A stretch of DNA of 64,000 nucleotides from Devosia sp. RR2S18. GTDB lineage: Bacteria; Pseudomonadota; Alphaproteobacteria; Rhizobiales; Devosiaceae. Of this stretch, positions 9,216-18,407 are shown piece by piece (the first letter of the stretch is position 1; every line of letters begins with the position of its first letter). The stretch lies in contig NZ_CP126539.1 of assembly GCF_030177755.1 (NCBI RefSeq), positions 3,248,001 to 3,312,000 of the forward strand, read 5' to 3'. Position numbers and translations under genes: made by a program. Under the pieces are notes generated by a model. The model made no database searches. It was not told the DNA's origin and saw only the letters and a program-made list of their open reading frames with translations.

Positions 9216-9516
9216 GGTGGTTCCGGGACAGAATACTCCGCACCAGAATTGATGCCATGATGGTAGTTAATGAACATGCAAGTGCGAGGGCTGATCCCGG
9301 CGGCTCCGGCTTCTATTCTGAAGTTTCACTGCGCTGGCAGGCGCATGGTTGAGCAAGTCGGGGAGCGCAAGAGTAAGCCGAGCCTGAGCGGGCAATGCAG
9401 GTCGGAGCTGCGGAGCCGGCGGAGTAGGATCAGCTTTAGGCGCGGTTTTTGATTGGGATCAAGGCGAGCACGTTCAAGCTCAGCTAGGTCTTCCCTATCA
9501 ATGGAGGATCCTTGCT
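9216..9516. other. intergenic region between the chemoreceptor and the stress protein
   Basis: This 301-base divergent region holds the FNR/FixK-type box at 9449-9462 and the GGAGG ribosome site for the stress gene near 9504. A 60-codon open frame within it has no ribosome site and shows no family resemblance, so it is not called. Confidence 0.6.
9449..9462 (+). promoter_or_regulatory. FNR/FixK-type box upstream of the universal stress gene
   Basis: TTGAT-TGGG-ATCAA is a perfect match to the FNR/FixK/Anr consensus TTGAT-N4-ATCAA. It lies 54 bases upstream of the GTG start of the stress protein gene, a suitable distance for activation under low oxygen. The link to oxygen limitation is inferred from the motif. 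Confidence 0.7.
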
Positions 9517-10347
9517 GTGCTCACCGATGTGCTTGTCCCTGTCATCACCTACCCTGAAGACGCTGCCACGGCGTCCCTGACGAAGCTGACGAACCTCCTG
9601 GGCTCTTTCGCTGACCATGTGACCTATTGTGCACTCGAGATCGATGTTCCCGCCCTCAATGATCACTGGGGTTCCGGCTTGCTCGGGCTGGGCCAAATGG
9701 CGGTCGAGATAGAAGAGCGGAGCCGAAATCGCGCCGCCGATCTGCTGGCGGCTCTCCAGGCGGAGTCTAGAAAGCTCAGGAGTGAAACGGTGTCCTTGCG
9801 CGCCGCGCCTGGAACCTTCGGCCTAGGCGTTGCGCGGCAGGCACGCCATCATGATCTGACGGCTATCTCAATGCGGGAAGGCAGCGCCGACCAGCAAGCG
9901 ATTGCCGAGGACATCCTCTTCGGCTCGGGGCGTCCACTGCTCCTGGCTCCAGAGGCACTAGAATACGATGCCGCACTGAATCGGCTCGCTATCGCTTGGG
10001 ATGGCGGACAAACTGCGGCTCGTGCCGTCTACGACGCCATGCCTCTCATCGTGAAGGCCAACGAAGTCGTCGTTCTGACAGCCAATGCCGACAAGCCCAT
10101 CCAGCAGGTGTCAGTCGCGGCCTTGATGCGATACCTAGAGCGCCATGGCGCGAGTGCTCGGCTTGTGGAAGCCAATTCGAGCGGCAGTGGCATCGGCGCT
10201 GATCTTCAAAGCGCTGCCAAGGCAGAACAGGCGAGCCTCTTGGTCATGGGAGCTTATGGCCATAGCCGACTTCGGGAGTTCGTCCTCGGCGGCGCTACGG
10301 CAGGCGTCTTACGAGGGCCCACCCTGCCCGTGTTCATGTCCCGCTAA
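9517..10347 (+). CDS. tandem universal stress protein (UspA family)
   Basis: A 276-residue cytoplasmic protein made of two UspA-like halves, a common form in proteobacteria. The second half ends with the nucleotide-binding pattern GAYGHSRLREFVLGG-x4-VLRG. The first half is more divergent. GTG 9517 follows GGAGG at 9504-9508. A perfect FNR/FixK-type site upstream suggests induction at low oxygen, as known for many Usp genes in this class. A hairpin follows the gene. Confidence 0.88.
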   Translation: MLTDVLVPVITYPEDAATASLTKLTNLLGSFADHVTYCALEIDVPALNDHWGSGLLGLGQMAVEIEERSRNRAADLLAALQAESRKLRSETVSLRAAPGTFGLGVARQARHHDLTAISMREGSADQQAIAEDILFGSGRPLLLAPEALEYDAALNRLAIAWDGGQTAARAVYDAMPLIVKANEVVVLTANADKPIQQVSVAALMRYLERHGASARLVEANSSGSGIGADLQSAAKAEQASLLVMGAYGHSRLREFVLGGATAGVLRGPTLPVFMSR

Positions 10348-10368
10348 AGGGCGGGCGGCATGAGGGTT

Positions 10369-10398
10369 GGTCCGACGGTGCAGCACTGCGGTCGGACC
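10369..10398 (+). terminator. hairpin between convergent genes
   Basis: GGTCCGAC (10369-10376) pairs exactly with GTCGGACC (10391-10398), with a loop that can pair further (GCAG with CTGC). It follows the stress gene and touches the stop codon of the next, convergent gene. There is no T-tract, so its efficiency is uncertain. Confidence 0.4.
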
Positions 10399-10595
10399 TA
10401 TTGGGCGGGCTCGATACTCTCGACACCGCGCTCCATAAGCGCCAGCTCAGTGTTGCTGGTCGAGTAGCCGGTGGCGCGGCGCTGAACCACCACAAAGCCC
10501 TCATGGGCCAGTTGGGTGGCGAGGGCAGTCAAGCTGCGATGGTCCTCAACCGTCAGGATCTGCCCAGATCGAAGTGTGACTTTGAACGTGTTCAT
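10398..10595 (-). CDS. small hypothetical protein, 65 residues
   Basis: The product begins MNTFKVTLRSGQILTVEDHRSLTALATQL and is predicted to be a small mixed alpha/beta protein. The start is supported by GAGGCGAG a few bases upstream on the minus strand. I recognise no family. It is convergent with the stress gene and separated from the dehydrogenase operon by about 75 bases. Confidence 0.55.
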   Translation of the reverse strand: MNTFKVTLRSGQILTVEDHRSLTALATQLAHEGFVVVQRRATGYSTSNTELALMERGVESIEPAQ

Positions 10596-10671
10596 TTCTC
10601 GCCTCTATGGTCGATGCGGGCATATCATGCTCTGCAAAGAGCGCAAGGGGAGGACAAAAGGGGGCGGCGCA

Positions 10672-11649
10672 CTAGACCGCGACGGCATTCCCGTTTTCCG
10701 CCGCCGAAAGCTTGATCGCATCCCACAGTTTGGCGAAGCGCAGGCCATCGGCGACCGTGGAGGGGTTGGGGTGCCTGCCCTCGCGCACGGCCATGAACGT
10801 CTGGATGGGTGTATCGCGGGTTTCGCCCTCTTCACGGGCTCCGGCGATCTCCCGCCATTTGCCCCAGGCGTCGATCCTTACGATGACCTTGGAGTAAAAG
10901 AAGGTGATGGCAGAGGCGCAACCTTGCGGTCCATCGCCGGCGGCATTGAAGGTGACGAGCGCCCCATTGCTGAGCTGCGCTGCAACGACGGTCACCAGGT
11001 CCACCATTCGCCCGCGATTGTTGGCAAAGGCTGCGACCCGCACAAAATCACTGTCAGCCAACATACAGACCGTGTTCATCATGTGCGCGCCCGTGTCGAA
11101 CATGAATCCGCCACCCGAAATGGCGGGATCCTGCTTCCATTGCCCGGCATAGCTGTGCGCCCAGCCCTCCCAGATCGCGGCATTGACGCTGACGAGGTCC
11201 CCGAATTCGCCACGGCGGGCTCGCTCGCGGGTATCGTGGACGAGCGGCGAGAGCCCCCCTTGGAACGCAACCACAATCGTCCGATCCGTGCGGCGCTCCG
11301 CATCCTGGAGAGCCAGCGCCTCCGCTTGCGTGGTGACCATGGGCTTTTCCAGCAGCAGATCATACCCAGCCTCCACCACCGCCACGGCATTGGCACCGTG
11401 CAACACGTGCGGCGTCGAGACGTAGACAGCGTCCATCTGCCCTCGCATGGCAGCCAGCATGGCGTCGGCATCACCAAAGGGGCGTGGTGGCGATGCGCCG
11501 GCGTTTTCGCAGACTTTGCCGAAGCGATCGAGCGCTGCCGGATTGACCTCCGCCGCCGCCACTATCTTCACCTCCGGCATGGCCGCCCAGCCCTGCGCGT
11601 AGTCGGCAGCTTTCAAGCCGGCGCCGATGACGCCAAGACGTAACAACAT
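10672..11649 (-). CDS. Gfo/Idh/MocA-family oxidoreductase
   Basis: An NAD(P)-dependent dehydrogenase of sugars, inositols or related polyols, 325 residues from the start chosen here. The Rossmann motif is LGVIGAG at the N-terminus, followed by VYVSTPHVLHGANAVAVVEAG and the EKP motif (LLLEKPMVTT) typical of the family. ATG 11649 is preceded by AGGAG; the longer frame to 11694 overlaps the upstream gene. It is the last gene of the ABC uptake operon, which suggests it acts on the imported compound. The substrate is unknown. Confidence 0.88.
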   Translation of the reverse strand: MLLRLGVIGAGLKAADYAQGWAAMPEVKIVAAAEVNPAALDRFGKVCENAGASPPRPFGDADAMLAAMRGQMDAVYVSTPHVLHGANAVAVVEAGYDLLLEKPMVTTQAEALALQDAERRTDRTIVVAFQGGLSPLVHDTRERARRGEFGDLVSVNAAIWEGWAHSYAGQWKQDPAISGGGFMFDTGAHMMNTVCMLADSDFVRVAAFANNRGRMVDLVTVVAAQLSNGALVTFNAAGDGPQGCASAITFFYSKVIVRIDAWGKWREIAGAREEGETRDTPIQTFMAVREGRHPNPSTVADGLRFAKLWDAIKLSAAENGNAVAV

Positions 11650-11662
11650 AGTGGGCTCCTGT

Positions 11663-13744
11663 TCACGCGGGGACGAGCGCCGCTTCGGGCGCAACCGGCC
11701 GCAATCGCAGTTCTTCGGACCGAATGCAGGCGTCCAGATGCTCCGGCGGGCCCTCTAGCTCCGGGCGCACCGCCCGGCAAGCGCTGATTGCATAGGGACA
11801 GCGATCGGCGAAGGCGCATCCCTTGATCGGCTCTGCGGCATCGGGCACGTGCCCGCCCAGGCGGATGCGCGCCCCCTCGGCGCGAGGACGGCGACCGGGA
11901 ATGGCTGCCAGCAGGGCTTCGGTGTAAGGGTGGCGCGGATCGCGGAAGATGGCCTCGGTCGGTGCCAGTTCCACGATGCGCCCGGCATACATCACCGCGA
12001 CGCGGTCGCTGATATTGGCAATCACCCCCAGATCGTGGCTGACGAAGAGGTAGGTGAGGCCCATTTCTGCCTGCAATTGCTTCATCATGTTGATGATCTG
12101 CGTTTGGACCGAAACATCGAGGGCGGACACCGCTTCGTCCGCAATCACCAAACGTGGGTCCGAAGCCAGCGCCCGGGCAATGGCGATGCGCTGTCGTTGA
12201 CCGCCGGAAAAGGCATGCGGGTAGCGCTCGGCATAGTCAGGACTGAGGCCGACACGGGCCAATAGCGCCTGCACCTTGGCTTCGATCTCGGCCTCGCGCA
12301 ACCGGCCACTGACCTGCAAGACCTCGCCGATGATGTTGCGCACCCGCATCCGGGGATTAAGGGAGCCCGTGGGGTCCTGGAAAACCATGCGAATATCGGT
12401 GCGCATCTGGCTGGCCACTGCGCCTCGGGCGCCAAGTACGTCCACTGGCGGCCGCGCACCGTCGGCGAAAGCAATGCTGCCAGCGTCGGCCTGGTGCAGG
12501 CCGACGATGGTCTGGCCGAGGGTGGACTTGCCGCATCCGCTTTCGCCCACAAGCCCTAGGGTCTCACCGGGGTAGATATCGAGCGAGACACCGTCCACGG
12601 CCCGCACTGCCCCCACCCGGCGCTGGAAAAAACCGGCCCGAACGGGAAACTGCTTGTGAAGGTCGCGGATACTGAGCAGCGGCGGCCCTTCGCGGCCTCG
12701 TCGCGGCTCAGTAGCCAGCGCCACAGCGACCGGCGGGTCGGTCCGCTCGAACTTGAGCGCTTGAGGACCATAGGCGTGGCAGGCGACCGTGTGCTGGTGG
12801 CCCAAATCGGTTTCCCGCAGGTCCACCAGTGGGCAAAGATCAGCCCGAGCCCAGTCGCAGCGCGGATGAAAGGAACAACCGGAGGGCCGCAAGGCTGGCG
12901 GTGGCACCATGCCGCGGATGGCGCGTAACGGTGCCTTGAAGTCGCCCTCGAGCCGCGGCATCGAAGCCAAAAGCCCGCGGGTATAGGGGTGCTTGGGGTG
13001 CTCCAGCACCTCGCCTACCGGGCCCCGCTCGACAATCCTGCCCAGATACATCACTGCCACTTCGTCGGCGATCTCGGCCACCACCCCAAGGGCATGAGTG
13101 ATAAACAGGATTGCCATACCCGTTTCGCGCTGCAGCTGCGCCAAGAGGTCGAGGATGTTGGCCTGAGTGGTTACGTCCAGCGCGGTGGTCGGCTCATCTG
13201 CGATCAACAGCCGCGGCTTGTTGATCAACGCCATGGCGATCATTGCCCGCTGCCGCTGTCCACCCGAAAGCTGGAACGTGTAGCTGTCGTAGCGCCGTTC
13301 AGGGTCGGGCATGCCGACCTGGTGGAGCATGCGAATGGCCTCTTCGCGCGCTTGCTTCGCGCCAATCTTGCGGTGGAGCGTCAGCGCTTCGCTGATCTGG
13401 TTGCCGATCGTACAGAGCGGCGACAAGAAGCTCATCGGCTCCTGGTGGATCATGGCTATATCGGCGCCGCGCACCTGCCGCATGACCGAGCTGGTTGGCT
13501 TGAGGCTCGCGATGTCGAGGGCGGCGCCATCGGGCTGGCGCAGGGTGATCGATCCACCCGATACACGTCCAGGATGATCGATAACCTGCAGGATCGATTT
13601 GGCGGTCACCGACTTGCCGCAACCCGACTCGCCGACGAGGCACAGTGTCTTGCCGCCGGATACGTCGAGGTCGAGCCCGTTCACCACCTCGACCGAAGGG
13701 GCGAAGGAGATGCGCAGATCGCGGATTGCAACCAGACTGTCCAT
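11663..13744 (-). CDS. fused double ATPase of a Dpp/Opp-type ABC importer
   Basis: A 693-residue fusion of DppD-like and DppF-like subunits. Both halves have a Walker A ([10 protein letters not shown] near residue 38 and [10 protein letters not shown] near 400), an ABC signature ([10 protein letters not shown] and [10 protein letters not shown]), a Walker B and the family's C-terminal cysteine segment ([10 protein letters not shown] and [10 protein letters not shown]). It drives uptake with the two permeases and the binding protein encoded upstream. Only five bases separate it from the DppC-like gene, so translation is probably coupled. Confidence 0.93.
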   Translation of the reverse strand: MDSLVAIRDLRISFAPSVEVVNGLDLDVSGGKTLCLVGESGCGKSVTAKSILQVIDHPGRVSGGSITLRQPDGAALDIASLKPTSSVMRQVRGADIAMIHQEPMSFLSPLCTIGNQISEALTLHRKIGAKQAREEAIRMLHQVGMPDPERRYDSYTFQLSGGQRQRAMIAMALINKPRLLIADEPTTALDVTTQANILDLLAQLQRETGMAILFITHALGVVAEIADEVAVMYLGRIVERGPVGEVLEHPKHPYTRGLLASMPRLEGDFKAPLRAIRGMVPPPALRPSGCSFHPRCDWARADLCPLVDLRETDLGHQHTVACHAYGPQALKFERTDPPVAVALATEPRRGREGPPLLSIRDLHKQFPVRAGFFQRRVGAVRAVDGVSLDIYPGETLGLVGESGCGKSTLGQTIVGLHQADAGSIAFADGARPPVDVLGARGAVASQMRTDIRMVFQDPTGSLNPRMRVRNIIGEVLQVSGRLREAEIEAKVQALLARVGLSPDYAERYPHAFSGGQRQRIAIARALASDPRLVIADEAVSALDVSVQTQIINMMKQLQAEMGLTYLFVSHDLGVIANISDRVAVMYAGRIVELAPTEAIFRDPRHPYTEALLAAIPGRRPRAEGARIRLGGHVPDAAEPIKGCAFADRCPYAISACRAVRPELEGPPEHLDACIRSEELRLRPVAPEAALVPA

Positions 13745-13749
13745 GGGCC

Positions 13750-14904
13750 TTAATCCGAATAGGGGTCGGCCGCGTCGCGCAGGCCGTCGCCGAGAAAGTT
13801 GAGCGCGAGGACGGCGATCACCACCGCGACCCCAGGCATCAGGAGCCAGGGAGCAGAGGCAATGGTTCGCACGTTCTGGGCCTCCTGCAGCAGCACGCCC
13901 CAGGAGACTATCGGGGTGCGCAGGCCGATACCGAGATAGCTTAGCGCCGTTTCCGCCAGGATCATGCCAGGAATGGCCAAGGACACGGTGGCGATGATGT
14001 GGCTCAAGAAGCTGGGCAGCATGTGCCTGAAGATGATCCGCACCGGTCCGCAGCCATCCAGACGCGCCGCCTTGACGAAGTCTTCATTACGCATGGCGAG
14101 GAAGCGCCCGCGGACGACGCGCGCCAGACTGGTCCAACCCAGCACCGACAGTATGATGGTGATCAGGAAATAGACTTGCAGCGGTGGCACGGTTGTGGGG
14201 ATGGCTGCCGCAAGGCCGATCCACAGCGGAATGGAGGGAACCGACTGGATGAACTCGATAAGGCGCTGGATGAGGTTGTCCACCACCCCGCCAAAGAGCC
14301 CTGAAATGCCGCCGATCAGAACACCGAATACGAGGCTCAGCGCAACCCCGATCAGACCGATTGTCATTGAGATGCGGGTCCCGTAGATGGTTCGGCTAAG
14401 AATGTCGCGCCCTAGCCGGTCGGCGCCGGCTAGAAAGACCGGTTGCCCTTCAACAACCGGTCCGAACAGGTGCCAGTCGGTGGAAAAGAGCCCCCAAAGG
14501 CGATAGCTCTCGCCTTGCACAAAGAGGCCGATCTCGATTGGCTGGGTGGGGTCTTCGACAAAGGTACGGCGCCCCGAGTTATAGTCGATTTCGGATTTGT
14601 AGGCGTTGACGTGAGGCGCAAAACGCCAGCCCTCGCCGTCGTCGCGTCCCCAATGGATCGGCTGTGGCGGCGCGTAGCTATAGGCCGGGTTGTAGGCCTC
14701 CAGTGTTACCGGCGCCAGGAATTCGGGGATCAGCGCCACAAGGTAGGCAAGAATAACGACGATGCCGCCGGCGACGCCCAGCCGATGGCGGAGAAATTTC
14801 TGCCACACCAGCCCCCAGTGCCCATCATAGCCACGGCCGCGGCGACGCTGGTGCTCCGCTGAACTGGAAGCGAGCTGGGTTGCCGTTGCCTCGACGGTGC
14901 TCAT
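13750..14904 (-). CDS. ABC transporter permease, DppC/OppC type
   Basis: An inner-membrane subunit with an N-terminal helix near residue 45 and a large periplasmic insert before the five-helix permease core, as in long OppC homologues. The EAA loop is seen in EDFVKAARLDGCGPVRIIFRHMLP (cut here to its start). ATG 14904 is chosen because CGGAG lies just before it, giving 384 residues; the frame extends to 14931. Confidence 0.9.
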   Translation of the reverse strand: MSTVEATATQLASSSAEHQRRRGRGYDGHWGLVWQKFLRHRLGVAGGIVVILAYLVALIPEFLAPVTLEAYNPAYSYAPPQPIHWGRDDGEGWRFAPHVNAYKSEIDYNSGRRTFVEDPTQPIEIGLFVQGESYRLWGLFSTDWHLFGPVVEGQPVFLAGADRLGRDILSRTIYGTRISMTIGLIGVALSLVFGVLIGGISGLFGGVVDNLIQRLIEFIQSVPSIPLWIGLAAAIPTTVPPLQVYFLITIILSVLGWTSLARVVRGRFLAMRNEDFVKAARLDGCGPVRIIFRHMLPSFLSHIIATVSLAIPGMILAETALSYLGIGLRTPIVSWGVLLQEAQNVRTIASAPWLLMPGVAVVIAVLALNFLGDGLRDAADPYSD

Positions 14905-15024
14905 CGAGAAGTCTCCGGTAGGCTCGGGCAATCACCCGTTCTTGTTCCCGTCGTGCCGAGCCCAGGGCGAAGCGCCCGAAAGGACAGAGTTGCGGTGTGC
15001 AATGCTGAGGACCGCATCATTTCA

Positions 15025-16017
15025 CTAGCCCTGCTGATGCCGAATGCGGGGATCGAGCCAGGCGAGCAGCAGGTCACTGAGCAGCGTGCCGACCACCACA
15101 AGCACGCTCAGCATCAGAATGAAGCTTGCCGCCATATACATGTCCTGGTTCCGCAAGGCATTGAGCAGCAGCGGACCGGTGGTTTGCAGACCCATGACGA
15201 TAGCCACGATGGTGCCGCCCGAGACGATGTCGACGAAGATGTCGTTCTGCCCTGAAACAAAGGGATTGAGTGCGTGACGCACGGGATACTTCATCAGCAG
15301 CGCGAACTCGCCCTTGCCCTTCGCCCGCGCCGCCATGACGTAGGGCTTGTGCAACTCGTCCATCAAGTTGGCGCGGATCACCCGAATGACGCTGGCAGTT
15401 CCGGCGGTGCCGAGCACGATCATGGGCAGCCAGAGGTGGTTCAGCAAGTCGAGCACGCGCGGCCAACTCCACGGCGCCTCCACGAATTCGGGCGAGAACA
15501 GGCCACCCACATTGATGCCGAACCAGGCGAAAGCGATGTACATGGCCGCTAGCGCGAGGAGAAAATTGGGAATGGCCAGGCCGAGAAAGCCGAGAAAAGT
15601 GGCCACGTAGTCGCCGGCCGAGTAGCGGCGTACGGCCGAGTAGATGCCGATAGGGATGGCGATGACCCAGATGAAAAGAAGGCTCGCAACTGAGAGGACG
15701 ACCGTCAGCCCCAGGCGCGGCCAAATGACATCTTTCACCGGCAGGTTGAACGAGAAGGAGTAGCCGAAGTCGCCGCGCAGCACGACGCCGGTGATCCAGT
15801 TCCAGTATTGCACCATGATAGGCTGATCGAGACCATAGGCGCGCCGCATGGCTTCCTGTTCGGCCAAGGGCATGATGTCGCCTTGCGCGGCGGCGAGTTC
15901 GGCCGTGCGGGTGACGAAATCACCTGGCGGCACTGCGATGACGAGAAAGGAGATCAGCGACACCGCGATCAGGGCGGGGATCACGTAAAGGATCCGGCGG
16001 AGCATGAACGATCCCAT
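15025..16017 (-). CDS. ABC transporter permease, DppB/OppB type
   Basis: A 330-residue inner-membrane permease with six membrane segments. It has the typical N-terminal MLRRILYVIPALIAVSLISF and the EAA-like loop near KPYVMAARAKGKGEF. ATG 16017 follows AAAGGAG with 5-base spacing. It partners the DppC-like protein. A hairpin with a T-tract separates it from the upstream binding-protein gene. Confidence 0.92.
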   Translation of the reverse strand: MGSFMLRRILYVIPALIAVSLISFLVIAVPPGDFVTRTAELAAAQGDIMPLAEQEAMRRAYGLDQPIMVQYWNWITGVVLRGDFGYSFSFNLPVKDVIWPRLGLTVVLSVASLLFIWVIAIPIGIYSAVRRYSAGDYVATFLGFLGLAIPNFLLALAAMYIAFAWFGINVGGLFSPEFVEAPWSWPRVLDLLNHLWLPMIVLGTAGTASVIRVIRANLMDELHKPYVMAARAKGKGEFALLMKYPVRHALNPFVSGQNDIFVDIVSGGTIVAIVMGLQTTGPLLLNALRNQDMYMAASFILMLSVLVVVGTLLSDLLLAWLDPRIRHQQG

Positions 16018-16098
16018 CTGGTCTCCTTTATCGCAGAAGCCCCGCCCTGCTCTGAAGTTTGCTCGGGCCGGCAGGACTTGGCACTGGTGAAGAAAAAG

Positions 16099-16131
16099 GG
16101 CCGGCTCGGGAGGGAATAGACCGAGCCGGCC
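16099..16131 (-). terminator. GC-rich hairpin with T-tract between binding protein and permease genes
   Basis: Reading the minus strand, GGCCGGCTCGG pairs perfectly with CCGAGCCGGCC (11 bp, 11-base loop) and is followed at once by CTTTTTCT. This is a complete intrinsic terminator, but it lies inside the operon. It probably lets the binding protein be made in excess over the membrane subunits. Confidence 0.75.
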
Positions 16132-16173
16132 AGTTGGATGGCTCCTCGGGAGGGGCCATTCTGCGCAGGGAGC

Positions 16174-18171
16174 CTATTGTTTGAAGAAGAAGGTGGCGAA
16201 GTTGGCAGGAGCGGGGCCCGGATAGAGCCAGCCTTCGATCAGCTCGGAGGGCACGTTGCGCAGGTCGTTCTTGACCGAGCGGTAGTAGCCCGCCGGGTTG
16301 GCGATGCCGATGGTCAGGAACTCCTCGGCCAGCAAGTCGGTGAACTCAGCCATCAGCTCTGCCTGCTTCTCGCCGACTGTTGTCGGGATGGTCTGGCGCA
16401 GTTCATATAGACGCTGCACATTGGCTGGCGGCTCGACCGGGGTCACGCCTTCAGCAAGTTCTGCCTCAGGATTGATGCGGCGCGCGTCCCATGCTGCCCA
16501 CCCCGACCAATTTCCGAGCGACCAGTAGCCATAGTCGTTCAGGAAGCGGCTGAGATTGAGCAGCGGGAGCTGCCCACAGCCATTCTCACCCACCCACACC
16601 GCAGCGTCGGCGTCTGGCTTTGCCCGGGCGTTCCCGAACAGCTCGTCGGAGTGATAGTTCACGGTGACATTGAGTCCGGCCTGCTCCCAGGTCCGCTCGA
16701 TCAGCTGAAAGGCATCGACGGTGTCGGGCTTGAAGTCGGCGTTGATTTCGACGGTGAATGCGAACGGCTGGCCGTCCGGCCCGACGCGCACGCCGTTGGC
16801 GCCCTTGGGGATGATCTTATCGAGGTGTTCTTCGGCCTTGGCCAGATCGAACTCGGTGAATTCCTTGGCCAAGGTCTCATTGTAGAAGGGCGAATTCGGC
16901 AGCGGTGCCGGCTGGAAGGGCTCACCCTGACCGAGATAGATGGTGTCGATGATTTCCTGCCGGTTGATCGCATGCGATACGCCGGCGCGGAAGTCCTTCG
17001 AGCCGAAGACCTCGGCCTTAACGGGATCAGGATGGTTGACCGAGAAGCCGAGCACGGCCGTATTGTAGTCGCAGCTGGTCGCTGGAACGAGACGATAATC
17101 CCCTGCTTCCTGGTTGTCGAAGAACACGGCACGGTTCTGCGGCGTGGAGATGTTGCGCGGCGACATGGTGATCTGGCCCTGGATAGCCTGGAGCAGCGTG
17201 ACTTCGGGATCGGTCGCAACGGCCCAGACGCGTTCACCGATATAAGGGAGTTGCTGGCAAGCGGGATCAACGGCGAAGTAGTAGGGGTTGCGGACGAACG
17301 TCACCCGCTCCCTGCCCAGAATGCTGTCCGTGCCGATCCAGGCGTGGATGGAGGGGCGCTTGGGATCGTTGAACTGAGCTTCGTCGCCATAGGAGCCGAC
17401 GCTACCCTTCCACCAGGCGGCGTAGTCGGTGGCCGCGGCGGCTTCCATCATCTCGGCGACCCCTTCGGGGTTGGCGTCGATGTCGAACTGTTCCATGTAG
17501 TGCGCCGGGAACTGCACGACGCGCTGTCCATAGGGACCAGCCATGTTCTGCAGGAACAGCCCGTTGGGCTCTTCGTAGGTGAAGGTGACGGCATAGTCAT
17601 CGACCTTGGTGACGGTCGGCTTCTTGCCATTGTTCATAACTTCGGCGCGCGGGCCGCCAGTCATGATTTTAGGATTGTTCTCGACCCTTTCCCACCAATA
17701 GACAATGTCGTCGGCGGTGAATGGCTCGCCATCGGACCACTTCATGCCTTCGCGCAGGTGGAAGGTGTAGGTGGTGGCATCCTCGCTGATGTCCCAGCTC
17801 TTGGCGATGCCCGGCACGACTTCGGAGCCATCGACACTCCAGCGTACCAGCGGCTCGTAGCCGAAGTGACGGAAGTCGGCGACGTTGCGGCAGCCCCAGC
17901 TGTCAATGAACTGACCACCATAGGTGCCGATCTCCTCGGCCGGCTGGATCACCAGCGGCTCAGTTGGCAGGCGCTCGGCCACGGGCGGCAGGCTGCCGGC
18001 GTCAACCATCTCTTTGAGTTGAGGAGCCTCCACGTAGCCGCTGGCGCAGGCATTGGCAGCGGCGTCTTGCGCCCCTGCGGGCAGGATCAGGGTACCCGGC
18101 ATTGCCGTGGCGCCAAGCAGCACTGACGTCGTCGCCAGCAGCCGGGTGATACCGAAACGATTGATCTGCAT
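16174..18171 (-). CDS. family 5 extracellular solute-binding protein of the ABC importer
   Basis: A periplasmic binding protein of the SBP_bac_5 (oligopeptide, opine or oligosaccharide) class, 665 residues, longer than the usual 520-550. ATG 18171 follows GGGAGGT and opens a signal peptide (ITRLLATTSVLLGATAMPG then an Ala-Gly-Ala cleavage region). Typical blocks are TYTFHLREGMKWSDGEPFTA and the later FRAGVSHAINRQEII. Members of this long subgroup often serve oligosaccharides. The LacI regulator and the sugar-type dehydrogenase make a carbohydrate ligand likely, but this is inference. Confidence 0.9.
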   Translation of the reverse strand: MQINRFGITRLLATTSVLLGATAMPGTLILPAGAQDAAANACASGYVEAPQLKEMVDAGSLPPVAERLPTEPLVIQPAEEIGTYGGQFIDSWGCRNVADFRHFGYEPLVRWSVDGSEVVPGIAKSWDISEDATTYTFHLREGMKWSDGEPFTADDIVYWWERVENNPKIMTGGPRAEVMNNGKKPTVTKVDDYAVTFTYEEPNGLFLQNMAGPYGQRVVQFPAHYMEQFDIDANPEGVAEMMEAAAATDYAAWWKGSVGSYGDEAQFNDPKRPSIHAWIGTDSILGRERVTFVRNPYYFAVDPACQQLPYIGERVWAVATDPEVTLLQAIQGQITMSPRNISTPQNRAVFFDNQEAGDYRLVPATSCDYNTAVLGFSVNHPDPVKAEVFGSKDFRAGVSHAINRQEIIDTIYLGQGEPFQPAPLPNSPFYNETLAKEFTEFDLAKAEEHLDKIIPKGANGVRVGPDGQPFAFTVEINADFKPDTVDAFQLIERTWEQAGLNVTVNYHSDELFGNARAKPDADAAVWVGENGCGQLPLLNLSRFLNDYGYWSLGNWSGWAAWDARRINPEAELAEGVTPVEPPANVQRLYELRQTIPTTVGEKQAELMAEFTDLLAEEFLTIGIANPAGYYRSVKNDLRNVPSELIEGWLYPGPAPANFATFFFKQ

Positions 18172-18311
18172 AAGCTCTACCTCCCACGAAATGAACTTTC
18201 GCATCCTCCGAGGTGCCGGCTGGTGGGTTTGAGCCGGAAGCCTCATCCATCCGAGGATGCCTTCCGCCCTCCTCAATAGTACTCACGCTTATCGGTTTGG
18301 TGACGCCGTTC

Positions 18312-18327
18312 TTGTAAACGTTTTCAA
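18312..18327. promoter_or_regulatory. LacI-family operator between the ABC operon and its regulator
   Basis: TTGTAAACGTTTTCAA is a 16-bp near-palindrome with the CG centre typical of LacI-family operators; the arms differ at one position. It lies between the divergent binding-protein operon and lacI-type gene and could control both. A related site is at 19532-19547. Confidence 0.7.
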
Positions 18328-18407
18328 AGATGGTTAGGATTTGGACGTGGCGGCGCGCTGTCATAACTGACGTATCCGCCTTTGTGGGCACAGCAAATGT
18401 TAGCAAT

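Noticed and set aside
9270..9452. 60-codon open frame before the universal stress gene
   Set aside because: No ribosome site or family, and it runs over the FNR/FixK site into the promoter region.
10516..11643. Plus-strand open frame of 375 codons opposite the Gfo/Idh/MocA gene
   Set aside because: It is the shadow of a well-matched dehydrogenase on the minus strand.
16651..18126. Long plus-strand open frame (491 codons) opposite the solute-binding protein
   Set aside because: It lies antisense to a clearly coding gene, has no ribosome site and no recognisable domain. High GC makes such frames common.
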